This document shows, in pieces, positions 24,393 through 34,493 of a stretch of 64,000 bases of DNA; the first letter of the stretch is position 1; each line of letters begins with the position of its first letter. This DNA comes from Falsiphaeobacter marinintestinus (lineage in GTDB: Bacteria > Pseudomonadota > Alphaproteobacteria > Rhodobacterales > Rhodobacteraceae): positions 682,001-746,000 of the forward strand of contig NZ_VOGO01000001.1 in assembly GCF_007923355.1 (NCBI RefSeq), in the 5' to 3' direction. The translations under genes and the position numbers were made by a program. The notes beneath the pieces were generated by a model. It had not been told where the DNA came from, did no database searches, and was given only the letters and a program-made list of their open reading frames with translations.

Positions 24393-25772
24393 ATGACACA
24401 TGACGCAGCCCTTGCCGGTTTGAAGACCCTTCTGGGCAACAGGCTGGTGACCTCGGACGCCGACAGGGCCCTGCATGGTCAGAACGAAACATGGTTTCCA
24501 AACACCCCCCCCGAAGCCGTCGCTTACCCTGAGACCACGCAAGAGGTCGCCCAGATCGTTGCGCTGTGCAACACGCATCGGTGCCCGGTAACGGCGTATG
24601 GCGCGGCAAGCTCGCTTGAGGGGCAACACCTTGCGGCACGCGGCGGGATCAGTCTGGACATGAACCGGATGAACCGGGTTCTGGACGTGCGGGCCGAAGA
24701 TCTGAACGCCGTAGTGCAGCCCGGAATCACGCGGATTGCCCTGAACGAAGACCTTCGCACGACCGGCCTGTTCTTTCCGGTCGACCCCGGAGCGGATGCC
24801 TCGATCGGCGGCATGGCCGCGACCCGGGCCAGCGGAACGACAGCGGTTCGTTATGGCACGATGCGCGAAAATATTCTGGCGCTTGAGGCGGTGATGGCAG
24901 ACGGGACGGTCATCCGCACCGGATCAGACGCGCGAAAGTCATCGACCGGCTATGACCTGACGCATCTTCTGATCGGGTCTGAAGGCACCTTGGGGATCAT
25001 CACCGAACTCACGTTACGCCTGCAGGGTATCCCCGAGGCGATGTCGGCCGCGACCTGCCGCTTTGCCACTGTCGAAGACGCCGTGAATTGCGTGATCCTG
25101 ACGATCCAGTCGGGTCTGCCGATGGCCCGGATCGAGCTTTTGGACGAAGTGATGGTGCGGGGGTTCAACCTTTACTCGGACGCGGGCCTGCCAGAGTTAC
25201 CGCATCTGTTCCTTGAGTTTCACGGATCCCCCGCCGCTGTCGCGGAACAAGCTGAGGCCTTTGGTGACATCGCCGCCGATTTTGGGGCCGACGCCTTTCG
25301 CACTGCGACAACAACGGAAGACCGCAATGCGCTTTGGGCCATGCGTCACAATGCACATTACGCCAGCGGCGCGTTGGGCAAAGGCAAGCGGATCATGGCA
25401 ACGGATGTCTGCGTGCCAATCTCGAAACTGGCCAAAGCCGTGACACAGGCGCAAAGCGATGCTCAGCGGCTGGGTTTGACCGCTCCTATCGTGGGGCACG
25501 TAGGCGATGGCAATTTCCATTGCGGGGTCAGCGTCGACCCAAATGATCCAGACGAAAAGGCGCGTGTCGAAACCTTCACCGGAGCTTTGGCCGAGACCGC
25601 CTTGCGTCTGGGGGGCACCGTCAGCGGCGAACACGGGATCGGGCTGGGCAAAATGAAATACATGACGGCAGAACATGGCCCCGCCCTGCCCATCATGCGT
25701 GCCATAAAAGCGGCGCTGGATCCCAATGACATTCTGAACCCGGGCAAAATGCTGCCGCCCGGAAATCAATAA
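24393..25772 (+). CDS. FAD-linked 2-hydroxyacid dehydrogenase (GlcD/D-lactate dehydrogenase family)
   Basis: A 459-residue cytoplasmic flavoprotein with an N-terminal PP-loop FAD-binding domain (VTAYGAASSLEGQ, SIGGMAATRASGTTAVRYG) and the C-terminal FAD-linked oxidase domain ending SGEHGIGLGKMKYM...ALDPNDILNPGKML. The family oxidises D-2-hydroxyacids such as D-lactate or glycolate. The ATG at 24393 starts the family-like N-terminus; the frame upstream to 24180 is non-coding. It leads an operon with the epimerase-like gene 27 bp downstream. Confidence 0.88.
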   Translation: MTHDAALAGLKTLLGNRLVTSDADRALHGQNETWFPNTPPEAVAYPETTQEVAQIVALCNTHRCPVTAYGAASSLEGQHLAARGGISLDMNRMNRVLDVRAEDLNAVVQPGITRIALNEDLRTTGLFFPVDPGADASIGGMAATRASGTTAVRYGTMRENILALEAVMADGTVIRTGSDARKSSTGYDLTHLLIGSEGTLGIITELTLRLQGIPEAMSAATCRFATVEDAVNCVILTIQSGLPMARIELLDEVMVRGFNLYSDAGLPELPHLFLEFHGSPAAVAEQAEAFGDIAADFGADAFRTATTTEDRNALWAMRHNAHYASGALGKGKRIMATDVCVPISKLAKAVTQAQSDAQRLGLTAPIVGHVGDGNFHCGVSVDPNDPDEKARVETFTGALAETALRLGGTVSGEHGIGLGKMKYMTAEHGPALPIMRAIKAALDPNDILNPGKMLPPGNQ

Positions 25773-25799
25773 CGCAATCTCTAACAAGGAGAGTCTATC

Positions 25800-26765
25800 G
25801 TGAAAGTCCTGATCCTGGGCGCCGCTGGCGTCATCGGCCAGAAACTTGGCCAGACACTGGCCCAACGTGGTCACCTGCGCGGAGAAACGATTGACGCCAT
25901 GGTGCTGGCGGATGTGGTTGCGGCCAAGCCCTTTGACGCCCCCTTCCCCTTAGAAAGCGTGGCCTGCGATATCTCGAACCCGGCATCGGTCGCGCAAGTG
26001 ATCGGGGCGGATGTCGACGTCATCTATTTGCTGGCTGCTGTGGTGTCGTCGCACGCAGAAGAAGTTTTGGATGACGGGCTGAACATCAACATGATGGGCA
26101 CTTTCCATGTGCTGCAACGCTGTCGGGAGCTTGAGACCGCGCCTGTGGTTGTGTTCTCTTCCTCGAACGCGGTTTACGGCGGCGAAGTGCCTGACCCGAT
26201 CATAGACGAGACCTTCCTGAACCCGCAGACCTCGTACGGAACACAAAAGGCCATAGGAGAGTTGTTGCTGAACGATTTTTCGCGCCGTGGGCTGATTGAC
26301 GGACGCGGCTTTCGGTTGCCGACAATCTCGGTCCGTCCGGGCAAACCAAACCGCGCGGCGTCGGGCTTCATGTCATCAATCCTGCGCGAACCGCTGAATG
26401 GACAGGAAGCGATCTGCCCGGTGTCCGAAGAGTTCAGCCATTATTATCTGTCACCGCGCAAATGCGTCGAAAACCTGATCAAGGGAACCGAAATTCCGGC
26501 TGAAGATCTGGGTGAAAACCGGTGTATGATCATGCCGGGCAAGCAATGGACGATCCGGCAGGTGATTGATGCAATGACGGCGGTGGTGGGGCCTGAACCC
26601 GCCAAGCTGATCAAATGGGAGTCCCAGCCCGAGATCGAGCGCATCGTAACGGGATGGCGTTTTGATTTCCAACCTCAGAAATCACTGAAACTGGGGTTGG
26701 AAGCGGATAACAGTTTTGAGGACAATATCCGATATTATATCGAGGATGATCAACCATTTGCCTGA
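25800..26765 (+). CDS. NAD-dependent epimerase/dehydrogenase, DenD-like
   Basis: A 321-residue extended short-chain dehydrogenase. The Rossmann motif GAAGVIGQKLG is at the N-terminus, the active site is SSSNAVYG with YGTQK, and its overall sequence resembles D-erythronate dehydrogenase (DenD). It starts with GTG after AAGGAGAG. DenD oxidises four-carbon sugar acids; a hydroxypyruvate-isomerase-like gene (OtnI-type) follows on the opposite strand, which supports a role in tetronate catabolism. No OtnK/DenK kinase or aldolase is present here, so the pathway is incomplete in this window. Confidence 0.8.
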   Translation: MKVLILGAAGVIGQKLGQTLAQRGHLRGETIDAMVLADVVAAKPFDAPFPLESVACDISNPASVAQVIGADVDVIYLLAAVVSSHAEEVLDDGLNINMMGTFHVLQRCRELETAPVVVFSSSNAVYGGEVPDPIIDETFLNPQTSYGTQKAIGELLLNDFSRRGLIDGRGFRLPTISVRPGKPNRAASGFMSSILREPLNGQEAICPVSEEFSHYYLSPRKCVENLIKGTEIPAEDLGENRCMIMPGKQWTIRQVIDAMTAVVGPEPAKLIKWESQPEIERIVTGWRFDFQPQKSLKLGLEADNSFEDNIRYYIEDDQPFA

Positions 26766-26781
26766 CCGGTGCAGGGGTGGT

Positions 26782-27552
26782 TCAACGCTGTTTTTGCGCG
26801 TTCAGCCAGCCTAGGCTGTCTTCGGTCGCCCCGTCTGGTTTGTATTCGGCCCCCAGCGGGTCAGTGTATCCCAGTTCGTCGAGGTGATCGAATACCGGCC
26901 CATAGTCCAGCGCGCCGTGATCCGGCGCGCCTCGGTCCGGGACAGCGGCGAATTGAATATGGCCAATAACCGGAAGCAGGTTTTCCACCTTGCCTAGCGC
27001 GTTCCCTTCGGTGCGTTCGACATGGTAGAAATCGAACATCAGCTTCAGGTTATTCCGTCCTGCCAAGGCGATAATACTGGCCGCCTGTTCGGTTGACGAC
27101 AAGAAGTACCCCGGTGCGTCAAAGGGGTTGAGCGGTTCGATCAAGATTGCGATGCCATGTGGCGCGGCCAGATCGCAGGCGAACTGCAGGTTCGTCAGAA
27201 AGCACTGCTGCGCCGCGTCACCTGCAGCAACCCCGGCCATGACATGGATATTGTGTGCTCCAATAGCTGCTGCATATTCAACAGCTTGCCGGATCGCAGC
27301 CCGCGCCTGGGCTTCGAGATCCGGCACGGCGGACATACCATTGCCCGGAGCTTCCGGAGTCCCGCGCATGGTGTTGATCCCAAGCATCTGCAAACCCGTG
27401 TCCGCGAGCGCCGATCGGACCTCATCGATCGGCACGTCATAGGGCCAATGACATTCCACAGCGTCAAACCCCGCCCGCGCCGCCGCGCGAATTGCGTCAG
27501 GCAATGAATGCTCGGTCCAAAGGAACCCCAAATTTGCTGAAAATCGTGCCAT
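26782..27552 (-). CDS. Hydroxypyruvate isomerase-like TIM-barrel protein
   Basis: A 256-residue AP-endonuclease-2/xylose-isomerase-fold enzyme of the Hyi/OtnI type. Metal-ligand segments are visible: ILIEPLNPFD (Glu), LKLMFDFYHVE (Asp/His), HIQFAAVPDRGAPDHG and the terminal GAEYKPDG. The family isomerises hydroxypyruvate or 2-oxotetronates. It is convergent with the DenD-like gene, with only 16 bp between stops. A strong downstream-type terminator of ligC lies upstream of it, so it has its own promoter in 27553-27737. Confidence 0.85.
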   Translation of the reverse strand: MARFSANLGFLWTEHSLPDAIRAAARAGFDAVECHWPYDVPIDEVRSALADTGLQMLGINTMRGTPEAPGNGMSAVPDLEAQARAAIRQAVEYAAAIGAHNIHVMAGVAAGDAAQQCFLTNLQFACDLAAPHGIAILIEPLNPFDAPGYFLSSTEQAASIIALAGRNNLKLMFDFYHVERTEGNALGKVENLLPVIGHIQFAAVPDRGAPDHGALDYGPVFDHLDELGYTDPLGAEYKPDGATEDSLGWLNAQKQR

Positions 27553-27737
27553 TCCGCCGCGTCCTCCCTATTGGCGGACCTTACGTGCTGGACTTGCCAA
27601 CGTGCAAGGCAGAGCCACCCCTGATTGGCAAATGCGCGATCTCATCTCTGCCTGGGTGAGCGTGAATTCGGTCTCAAAAACGACCGAAAGGAAATTAGCA
27701 CACCTAATGATTGAACGTGCAGTTAAGCATTATAAAT

Positions 27738-27763
27738 GCCTCGCCGCACTACTGCGACGAGGC
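27738..27763 (-). terminator. Intrinsic terminator after ligC
   Basis: On the reverse strand GCCTCGTCGC pairs with GCGGCGAGGC (one G-T) across AGTAGT and is followed by ATTTATAA. It lies 22 bp after the ligC stop and ends the ligA-ligB-ligC transcript. The rest of 27553-27784 shows no gene. Confidence 0.8.
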
Positions 27764-27784
27764 TTTGATCAGCGACAGCCCGGA

Positions 27785-28729
27785 TTAGCCCAGAGTTTTT
27801 TCAATCCTGTCCAGCGTTTCCATCGCGCTCAGCACATCGGCCACGTCCCCGTTCGGGGTGCGGCCCTCTTGAATGGCTGAGACGAATTCACGGTCGATCA
27901 GTTCGATCCCGTTATTCGACACGGCGACACCGCTCAGGTCGATCTGGTTTTCGTTTCCATCGTACAAATCGTCATATCGGGCAAGATAGGTTCCATTGTC
28001 GCAGATATAGCGGAAGAACGTACCGAACGGCCCGTCATTGTTGAACGACAGCGACAAGGTGCAGATCGCGCCATCAGGCGCTTTCAGGCCAATCGCCATA
28101 TCCATGGCGATACCCAGATCGGGGTGCATCGGGCCTTGCAGGCCAAACGCCTCGACCGCTTTGCCACCTGTCTGGTACTGAAACAGGTCAACGGTGTGAC
28201 ACGCGTGGTGCCACAACAAATGATCGGTCCATGTCCGTGGTTCACCTTTGGCGTTGGTGTTGGTGCGGCGGAAGAAATAGGTCTGAACGTCCATCTGCTG
28301 GATTTTCAACTCACCCGCATCGACCTTGTTCTTGATCCACTGATGTGACGGGTTAAAGCGGCGCACCTGCCCGGCCATCGCGACCAGTCCGGTTTCCTTT
28401 TGCTTGGCAACGATAGCCTGACTGTCTGCCAAGGTATCCGCCATCGGGATCTCGATCAGAACGTGCTTACCGGCATCCATGCAGGCCAGCGCCTGATCAG
28501 CATGCATCTGCGTCGGCGTTGACAGGATGACTGCGTCAACATCGTCGCGTGCAATGCACTCTTCCAGCGTGGTGCCCGCATGGCCAATACCGCGCGCGGC
28601 GGCCAATGCTTCGATCTTGGCCTTGGTCGGCCCCATGACCGACGTCACTTCGACCTCATCAATATTGGCCAATGCATCCAGATGCTTAAGGCCAAAGGCG
28701 CCATATGCGCCGGCAACGCAAATTCTCAC
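27785..28729 (-). CDS. ligC: 4-Carboxy-2-hydroxymuconate-6-semialdehyde dehydrogenase
   Basis: Oxidises the ring-cleavage product of protocatechuate 4,5-dioxygenase to 2-pyrone-4,6-dicarboxylate using NAD(P). The 314-residue Gfo/Idh/MocA-family protein closely resembles Sphingobium LigC as I recall it (LLWHHACHTVDLFQYQ, QMDVQTYFFRRTNTNA, CTLSLSFNNDGPFGTFFRYI). It starts with GTG after AGGAAC, 15 bp after ligB, and is followed by a clear terminator. It works directly with LigAB upstream and with LigI encoded on the other strand. Confidence 0.93.
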   Translation of the reverse strand: MRICVAGAYGAFGLKHLDALANIDEVEVTSVMGPTKAKIEALAAARGIGHAGTTLEECIARDDVDAVILSTPTQMHADQALACMDAGKHVLIEIPMADTLADSQAIVAKQKETGLVAMAGQVRRFNPSHQWIKNKVDAGELKIQQMDVQTYFFRRTNTNAKGEPRTWTDHLLWHHACHTVDLFQYQTGGKAVEAFGLQGPMHPDLGIAMDMAIGLKAPDGAICTLSLSFNNDGPFGTFFRYICDNGTYLARYDDLYDGNENQIDLSGVAVSNNGIELIDREFVSAIQEGRTPNGDVADVLSAMETLDRIEKTLG

Positions 28730-28744
28730 GTTTTCAGTTCCTTC

Positions 28745-29994
<1,250 letters not shown>

Positions 29995-30184
29995 TTGGTC
30001 CTCCCAAAACCTCTGGAACGCTGGCGGTGTTTGCCGGACGGTCGCGACGACCCCGGCGGTGATCAAATGTACCGTACCGCTCTTGCCTGCACACTGCACG
30101 CGCAAGCGGCGCGTTTTCTGTGATTTGAAATAACAGAGAGTGTCAGGCAACCGAAATTCTTTGCCCAGCACGTGCATTTGTTTC

Positions 30185-30193
30185 TGTTATAGA
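30185..30193 (-). promoter_or_regulatory. TCTATAACA element, candidate LysR-type operator upstream of ligA
   Basis: The reverse strand reads GTTCTATAACAGAAAC, with TTCT/AGAA arms around ATAAC, the T-N11-A shape of LysR operators. The same 9-mer occurs at 31493-31501 between the regulator gene and ligI. Confidence 0.4.
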
Positions 30194-30245
30194 ACTGGCT
30201 CTCCGGAGCAAAAAAGTGGCGCTGAATTGGGGCCATGTTTTGATG

Positions 30246-31463
30246 TTAGCGAGCGTTTGCCCGGATCATGTCAAGGAACCGGGCCTGGGTCGGAGTAGGC
30301 TCCCACCCCTTGCGAAAGGTCAGACCAATCGGACGCGCACTGTCTTTCAGTTCGATTGGTAAAGGGGCGAGAGGGCCGTTTTCTTGCTCGACTTCAATCT
30401 GCCTGCGCGACATGATCGTCACATAGTCCCCGCGCATCATCAGGCCCCGAACCAAGATCAGCGAGCTTGTAACGATACGGACCGGCGTATCGGGAAGCTG
30501 AGGGATCTTGAGGCTTTCATACAGATAGGTTCCCGAAGGCGTCGGCCTGGGCGGAGCGATCCACGGATAGGCCAGTGTATCCTGCAAAGTCAGGTTCGAT
30601 TGCCCGGCCAAAGGGTGCGAACGTGACGCGACCACGGACAAAGGATCATCAAACAGCGGTTCCTGGATGATGTCATCCGCTGGCGGCGGATCACGCAAGG
30701 CCCCGATCAGAAAGTCGAGCTCTCCAAACCGCAACTCGCGCAACAATGTCGAAAAGGTCCCGTCGATGCATTGGATCTGAACCTGACCTTCGGTTTCCAG
30801 CAAGACCTGATCAATCGCAGCAGGCAGGATTGCCGTACGTGACAATGGCATGGCCCCAACCGCAATCTGAGTCGAATCCCGGCCCAGGTGTTCGCCGACT
30901 TCGTAATACCCTTGCCGGATTTCGGCATTGGCCAACCGGACATAGTGGGCAAAGACCTCGGCCGAAAGCGTCAGCTCTACGCCACGACGAACGGGTTCGA
31001 AAAAGGTCAATCCAGACAGGCGTTCCAGATCTTTGGCAGCTCGATGCACGGCGGGTTGCGACACACCAAGCTCGCGCGCTGCATGGCTAAAGTTCCCGGT
31101 CCGGGCGACCGCCGTCAGGGCACGCAGCTGAACAGCTGTAGACAGGCGATGGAAATCCCGGCGGCCCGTGGCCCCTTGTTTTGGCGCACGTTTTCGCGCC
31201 ATACGCTCGCCCTCTTTCAGGTAATTCAACGTACGCCCGACCCGTCGCAAAAAGATCTCTCCCACTTCCGTGGCGTACATTCCTTCTGGTTTGCGATCGA
31301 ACAGTGGTGCTTCCAACGCCTGTTCCAGCTTGGCGACAGCCTGCGTGACAGCTGGTTGCGACAAGTGCACGAGATCTGCTGCCAAGTTGATGCGATGATG
31401 CGCTGCCACCTCGCGCACTGCATAAAGGTGTCTGACATTTGGAAAGCTAAAGTCCGAGCGCAT
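30246..31463 (-). CDS. LysR-family regulator with two tandem DNA-binding domains
   Basis: A 405-residue regulator, about 100 longer than usual. Two complete LysR-type helix-turn-helix domains follow one another: the first at about 8-70 (AADLVHLSQPAVTQAVAKLEQ), the second at about 108-170 (AARELGVSQPAVHRAAKDLER). A normal periplasmic-binding-like effector domain from about 190 follows. It sits between, and is divergent from, the two ring-cleavage operons, so it probably responds to protocatechuate or a pathway intermediate. The ATG at 31463 has AGGGACG upstream; a GTG at 31490 is an alternative. Confidence 0.88.
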   Translation of the reverse strand: MRSDFSFPNVRHLYAVREVAAHHRINLAADLVHLSQPAVTQAVAKLEQALEAPLFDRKPEGMYATEVGEIFLRRVGRTLNYLKEGERMARKRAPKQGATGRRDFHRLSTAVQLRALTAVARTGNFSHAARELGVSQPAVHRAAKDLERLSGLTFFEPVRRGVELTLSAEVFAHYVRLANAEIRQGYYEVGEHLGRDSTQIAVGAMPLSRTAILPAAIDQVLLETEGQVQIQCIDGTFSTLLRELRFGELDFLIGALRDPPPADDIIQEPLFDDPLSVVASRSHPLAGQSNLTLQDTLAYPWIAPPRPTPSGTYLYESLKIPQLPDTPVRIVTSSLILVRGLMMRGDYVTIMSRRQIEVEQENGPLAPLPIELKDSARPIGLTFRKGWEPTPTQARFLDMIRANAR

Positions 31464-31492
31464 CCGTTTCGTCCCTGCATCAAGATGCACCG

Positions 31493-31501
31493 TCTATAAC
31501 A
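31493..31501. promoter_or_regulatory. TCTATAACA element in the regulator-ligI divergent promoter
   Basis: GTCTATAACATTATCC in the 152-bp gap between the divergent regulator and ligI genes repeats the 9-mer seen upstream of ligA. This placement is typical for a LysR regulator that controls itself and its target. Confidence 0.4.
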
Positions 31502-31615
31502 TTATCCAATTGGCCGATCCAAGCTTCCAACTGGCACCCTGGCCCTTTGCCACATATAGTTTTGGCAACGAACAAGAACATCGGCGGCGCGCGCCAAACT
31601 AAGGAGACCGAATTG

Positions 31616-32485
31616 ATGGATCCCGACTATCTGCCTTTTCACCCGAACCCGAAAACACCGGATTTCAAGGTACCTGAAGGCGCGGTTGACGCCCATTGCC
31701 ATGTGTTCGGACCGGCGGATGTCTTTCCATACTCGCCCAAACGCAAATACACGCCCTGTGACGCGCCCAAAGCCAAGCTGTTTGAACTGCGCGATTACCT
31801 TGGTTTCTCGCGCAACGTGATCGTTCAGGCAAGCTGCCATGGTCCCGACAACAGCGCCATGGTTGACGCGTTGCGCACCGCCGGCGATCTGGCGCGCGGT
31901 GTGGCCGTTGTGTCGCCCGACGTCACGGATGAAGAATTGCAAGAGATGGACGATGCCGGTGTCCGGGCCGTTCGCTTCAATTTCGTGAAACGCCTTGTCG
32001 ATGCAACGCCCAAAGAGGTGTTCATGGGCATTGCCGAACGTGTTGCAAAGCTCGGCTGGCACATCGTGGTGTACTTCGAAGCCCCTGATCTGGAAGATCT
32101 TGTCCCGTTTCTGGAAAGCCTGCCCACCACAATTGTCGTTGATCATATGGGGCGTCCCGATGTGACGGCAGGCGTCGATCACCCCGATTTCCAGAGGTTC
32201 ATCAACCTGCTGATCCGCAACGACAATATCTGGACCAAAGTCAGCTGCCCCGAACGCCTGACTGTCGCCGGACCGCCGTATGACGACGTTGTGCCCTTTG
32301 CCCGCAAACTGGTTGAAACGTTTCCCGACCGGGTCCTGTGGGGCACCGACTGGCCGCACCCGAACATGAAGTCCCATGTGCCGGATGACGGCCTGCTGAC
32401 CGACCAGATCCCCGGAATCGCGCGAACATCCGACTTGCAGCGCAAGCTGCTTATCGACAACCCGATGCGCCTTTACTGGGCGTAA
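31616..32485 (+). CDS. ligI: 2-Pyrone-4,6-dicarboxylate hydrolase
   Basis: Hydrolyses 2-pyrone-4,6-dicarboxylate to 4-carboxy-2-hydroxymuconate/oxalomesaconate. The 289-residue amidohydrolase-superfamily protein shows GAVDAHCHVFGP, IVQASCHGPDN, VRFNFVKRLVD, VVDHMGRPDV and WGTDWPHPN, closely matching LigI. AAGGAGACC precedes the ATG at 31616. It leads the operon ligI-ligA2-ligB2. The following enzymes of the pathway (LigJ hydratase, LigK aldolase, LigU isomerase) are not in the window. Confidence 0.94.
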   Translation: MDPDYLPFHPNPKTPDFKVPEGAVDAHCHVFGPADVFPYSPKRKYTPCDAPKAKLFELRDYLGFSRNVIVQASCHGPDNSAMVDALRTAGDLARGVAVVSPDVTDEELQEMDDAGVRAVRFNFVKRLVDATPKEVFMGIAERVAKLGWHIVVYFEAPDLEDLVPFLESLPTTIVVDHMGRPDVTAGVDHPDFQRFINLLIRNDNIWTKVSCPERLTVAGPPYDDVVPFARKLVETFPDRVLWGTDWPHPNMKSHVPDDGLLTDQIPGIARTSDLQRKLLIDNPMRLYWA

Positions 32486-32506
32486 GCGATCAGAAGGAAC
32501 AGACCG

Positions 32507-32863
32507 ATGGATCATCCCGGCTTCGACCATCACACCCACATCCCCGGCACGACGATCTTTGACGGCAAGATGGCCATGAAAGGCTATGCCCTGAACAAGA
32601 TGTGCTATGCGTTCAACCGTCAGGACAACCGCGATGCCTTTGTGGCCGACGAGGAAGCGTTCATGGAAAAATATGGCCTGAACGACGCTCAGAAACAGGC
32701 GGTGCGTGACCGCAATATTCTCGGCATGATCGAAGAAGGCGGCAACATCTATTACCTCGCCAAATTCGCAGGGATCTTCAAATTGTCGGTGCAGGACGTC
32801 GGTGGGATGCAAACTGGGCGCTCCACCGAAGAATTTCAGGATTTCCTGCAAAGTCAGGCGTGA
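32507..32863 (+). CDS. Second LigA-type extradiol dioxygenase alpha subunit
   Basis: A 118-residue small subunit of a class III extradiol dioxygenase (IPGTTIFDGKMAMKGYALNKMCYAF, MIEEGGNIYYLAKFAG). It is paralogous to the LigA at 29596 but clearly diverged and shorter. It lies 21 bp after ligI and 12 bp before its beta subunit. The substrate may be protocatechuate or a related catechol such as gallate; sequence alone does not tell. Confidence 0.88.
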   Translation: MDHPGFDHHTHIPGTTIFDGKMAMKGYALNKMCYAFNRQDNRDAFVADEEAFMEKYGLNDAQKQAVRDRNILGMIEEGGNIYYLAKFAGIFKLSVQDVGGMQTGRSTEEFQDFLQSQA

Positions 32864-32875
32864 GGAGCGGATATC

Positions 32876-33724
32876 ATGGCAAAAATACTTGGTGGCATCA
32901 CTACGTCGCATATTCCCGCCGTTGGCAACGCAATCCAGAAAGAGCTGTATGATGATCCGTATTGGAAACCGTTCTTTGACGGGTATCCCAAGGTTCACGC
33001 CTGGATCAAAGCGAACAAGCCGGACTATGTGATCAACATCTATAACGATCACGGACTTGGGTTCTTTCTGGATCAAATGCCGACTTTCGCAATCGGTGCA
33101 GCGCATGAATACAAGAACGAAGACGAAGGCTGGGGCCTGCCAGCGCTCGATCCGTTTCCCGGTGCGCCGGAACTTAGCTGGCATATTATAGAATCCATGG
33201 TCGCGGATGAATTCGACATCACATCGTGCCAGGAACTGGCCGTCGATCACGGCTTTGTCGTGCCAATGCAATTGTTCTGGCCCGGTGCTCCGAACAATCC
33301 CGACATGCCACGCGCAGTCCCGATCAGCGCCAATACGGTGCAGCATCCAATCCCGACCCTGAAACGCGCACTCGATTTCGGCAAGGCGTTGGGCCGCGCA
33401 CTGCGCTCGTTTCCGGAAGACGCCAGAATCGTTATCCTTGGTACCGGCGGTCTGTCCCATCAGCTTGATGGCGCACGGGCCGGATTCATCAACAAGGAAT
33501 TCGATCAGTATTGCCTGGAAAACATCGTCTCAAACCCCGAAGAACTGACCAAGGTCACCCGGATGGAACTGGTCGAAAAGGCCGGGGCGCAAGGCACCGA
33601 ATTTCTGATGTGGATGATGATGCGTGGCGCCTTGGGCGACAACGTGACCGAGATCACGCGGAACTACCATATCCCGATCTCGAACACGGCTGCTGGAACC
33701 CTGCTGTTGGAATGCGCCGCCTGA
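32876..33724 (+). CDS. Second LigB-type extradiol dioxygenase beta subunit
   Basis: A 282-residue catalytic subunit retaining all active-site features: H12 (TTSHIPA), H59 (IYNDH), the Glu of GTEFLMWMMM, the catalytic His in GTGGLSHQL and YHIPISNTA. It differs from LigB at 28745 throughout, so the two are old paralogues rather than a recent duplication. Possible roles are gallate or 3-O-methylgallate cleavage, or the same reaction under different conditions. The ligI linkage argues that its product still enters the 2-pyrone-4,6-dicarboxylate route. Confidence 0.9.
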   Translation: MAKILGGITTSHIPAVGNAIQKELYDDPYWKPFFDGYPKVHAWIKANKPDYVINIYNDHGLGFFLDQMPTFAIGAAHEYKNEDEGWGLPALDPFPGAPELSWHIIESMVADEFDITSCQELAVDHGFVVPMQLFWPGAPNNPDMPRAVPISANTVQHPIPTLKRALDFGKALGRALRSFPEDARIVILGTGGLSHQLDGARAGFINKEFDQYCLENIVSNPEELTKVTRMELVEKAGAQGTEFLMWMMMRGALGDNVTEITRNYHIPISNTAAGTLLLECAA

Positions 33725-33744
33725 CATGACACGCAATGGAGGAT

Positions 33745-33805
33745 CCCGGCGCAAGCCGGGCCCCGACGGCGCCGAGGAGGGCCCATAAGGGCCTGACGAG
33801 GCGCC
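33745..33805. repeat. Compound palindromic element after ligB2
   Basis: CCCGGC-GCAA-GCCGGG forms a tight GNRA hairpin (33745-33760). A second stem pairs GGCGCC (33768-33773) with GGCGCC (33800-33805) and nests GGCCC/GGGCC. It resembles dispersed alphaproteobacterial palindromes and may end or stabilise the ligI-ligA2-ligB2 transcript. Confidence 0.5.
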
Positions 33806-33869
33806 CCTTTCGCCCGTGACATTCCTGTCCAAAATCGCGAAACTTGGCCCGAATCCAAGGAGACCGCCG

Positions 33870-34430
33870 ATGGACCGCCTGCCACATGTACTGTCCGAAA
33901 TCGACGCAGCCAACGCCGACGACCCGCGCATCGACGACGGTCGCCCCGAAGCCCTGCTTTATGGCGAACGGATGAGTGCCGAAGTGGATCGGCTGTTCCC
34001 TGATGCGCCCGACACTTTGAAAATCGCCGCGCGCGGTCAGCATATCGAACGCTGGGTGCTTTTGCGAAAAGACTATCCCGAAGGCCGCGCCGGATACCTC
34101 CAATGGCGGCGCGATCTGGCGGCGCATCATGCAACCCGCGTGGGCGAGATCATGTCCGCTGGCCAGTACGATCAGGATGACATCGACACGGTCGGCACCA
34201 TGATCCGCAAGGAAGGGATCAAACGAAACGACAACGTTCAAGCGCTGGAAGACGTCATCTGTTTCGTGTTTCTGAAATGGTATTTCGCCCCGTTTGCCGC
34301 CAAACATGCTCCGGAAAAGGTGCAGGATATCGTCGAAAAAACGGCTCGCAAGATGTCGCCCACTGCACGGGAACGGGTTCTGGACGAATTCGACCTTCCG
34401 GCTCCGCTAGCGAACGCCTTTCGGGGCTGA
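33870..34430 (+). CDS. DUF4202 family protein
   Basis: A 186-residue cytoplasmic protein of an uncharacterised family with a conserved His/Arg-rich core (ARGQHIERWVLLRKDYPEG, YLQWRRDLAAHHA) and helical sequence. AAGGAGACC precedes the ATG at 33870; the frame from 33816 was judged untranslated. It is followed 63 bp later by a CbiX/SirB-type chelatase gene, a pairing that may hint at sulfur or tetrapyrrole metabolism. No function is assigned. Confidence 0.82.
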   Translation: MDRLPHVLSEIDAANADDPRIDDGRPEALLYGERMSAEVDRLFPDAPDTLKIAARGQHIERWVLLRKDYPEGRAGYLQWRRDLAAHHATRVGEIMSAGQYDQDDIDTVGTMIRKEGIKRNDNVQALEDVICFVFLKWYFAPFAAKHAPEKVQDIVEKTARKMSPTARERVLDEFDLPAPLANAFRG

Positions 34431-34493
34431 GGCTGGATATGCGGTCTGATTGCCCCACCTTCTGCGCGTAAGAAATTGATCCCGGACCGTTTT

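Noticed and set aside
31502-33460. 652-codon open frame on the reverse strand across ligI-ligA2-ligB2
   Set aside because: It is fully antisense to three well-supported genes with family motifs. Long antisense frames are common in GC-rich DNA, and its translation shows no recognisable domain.
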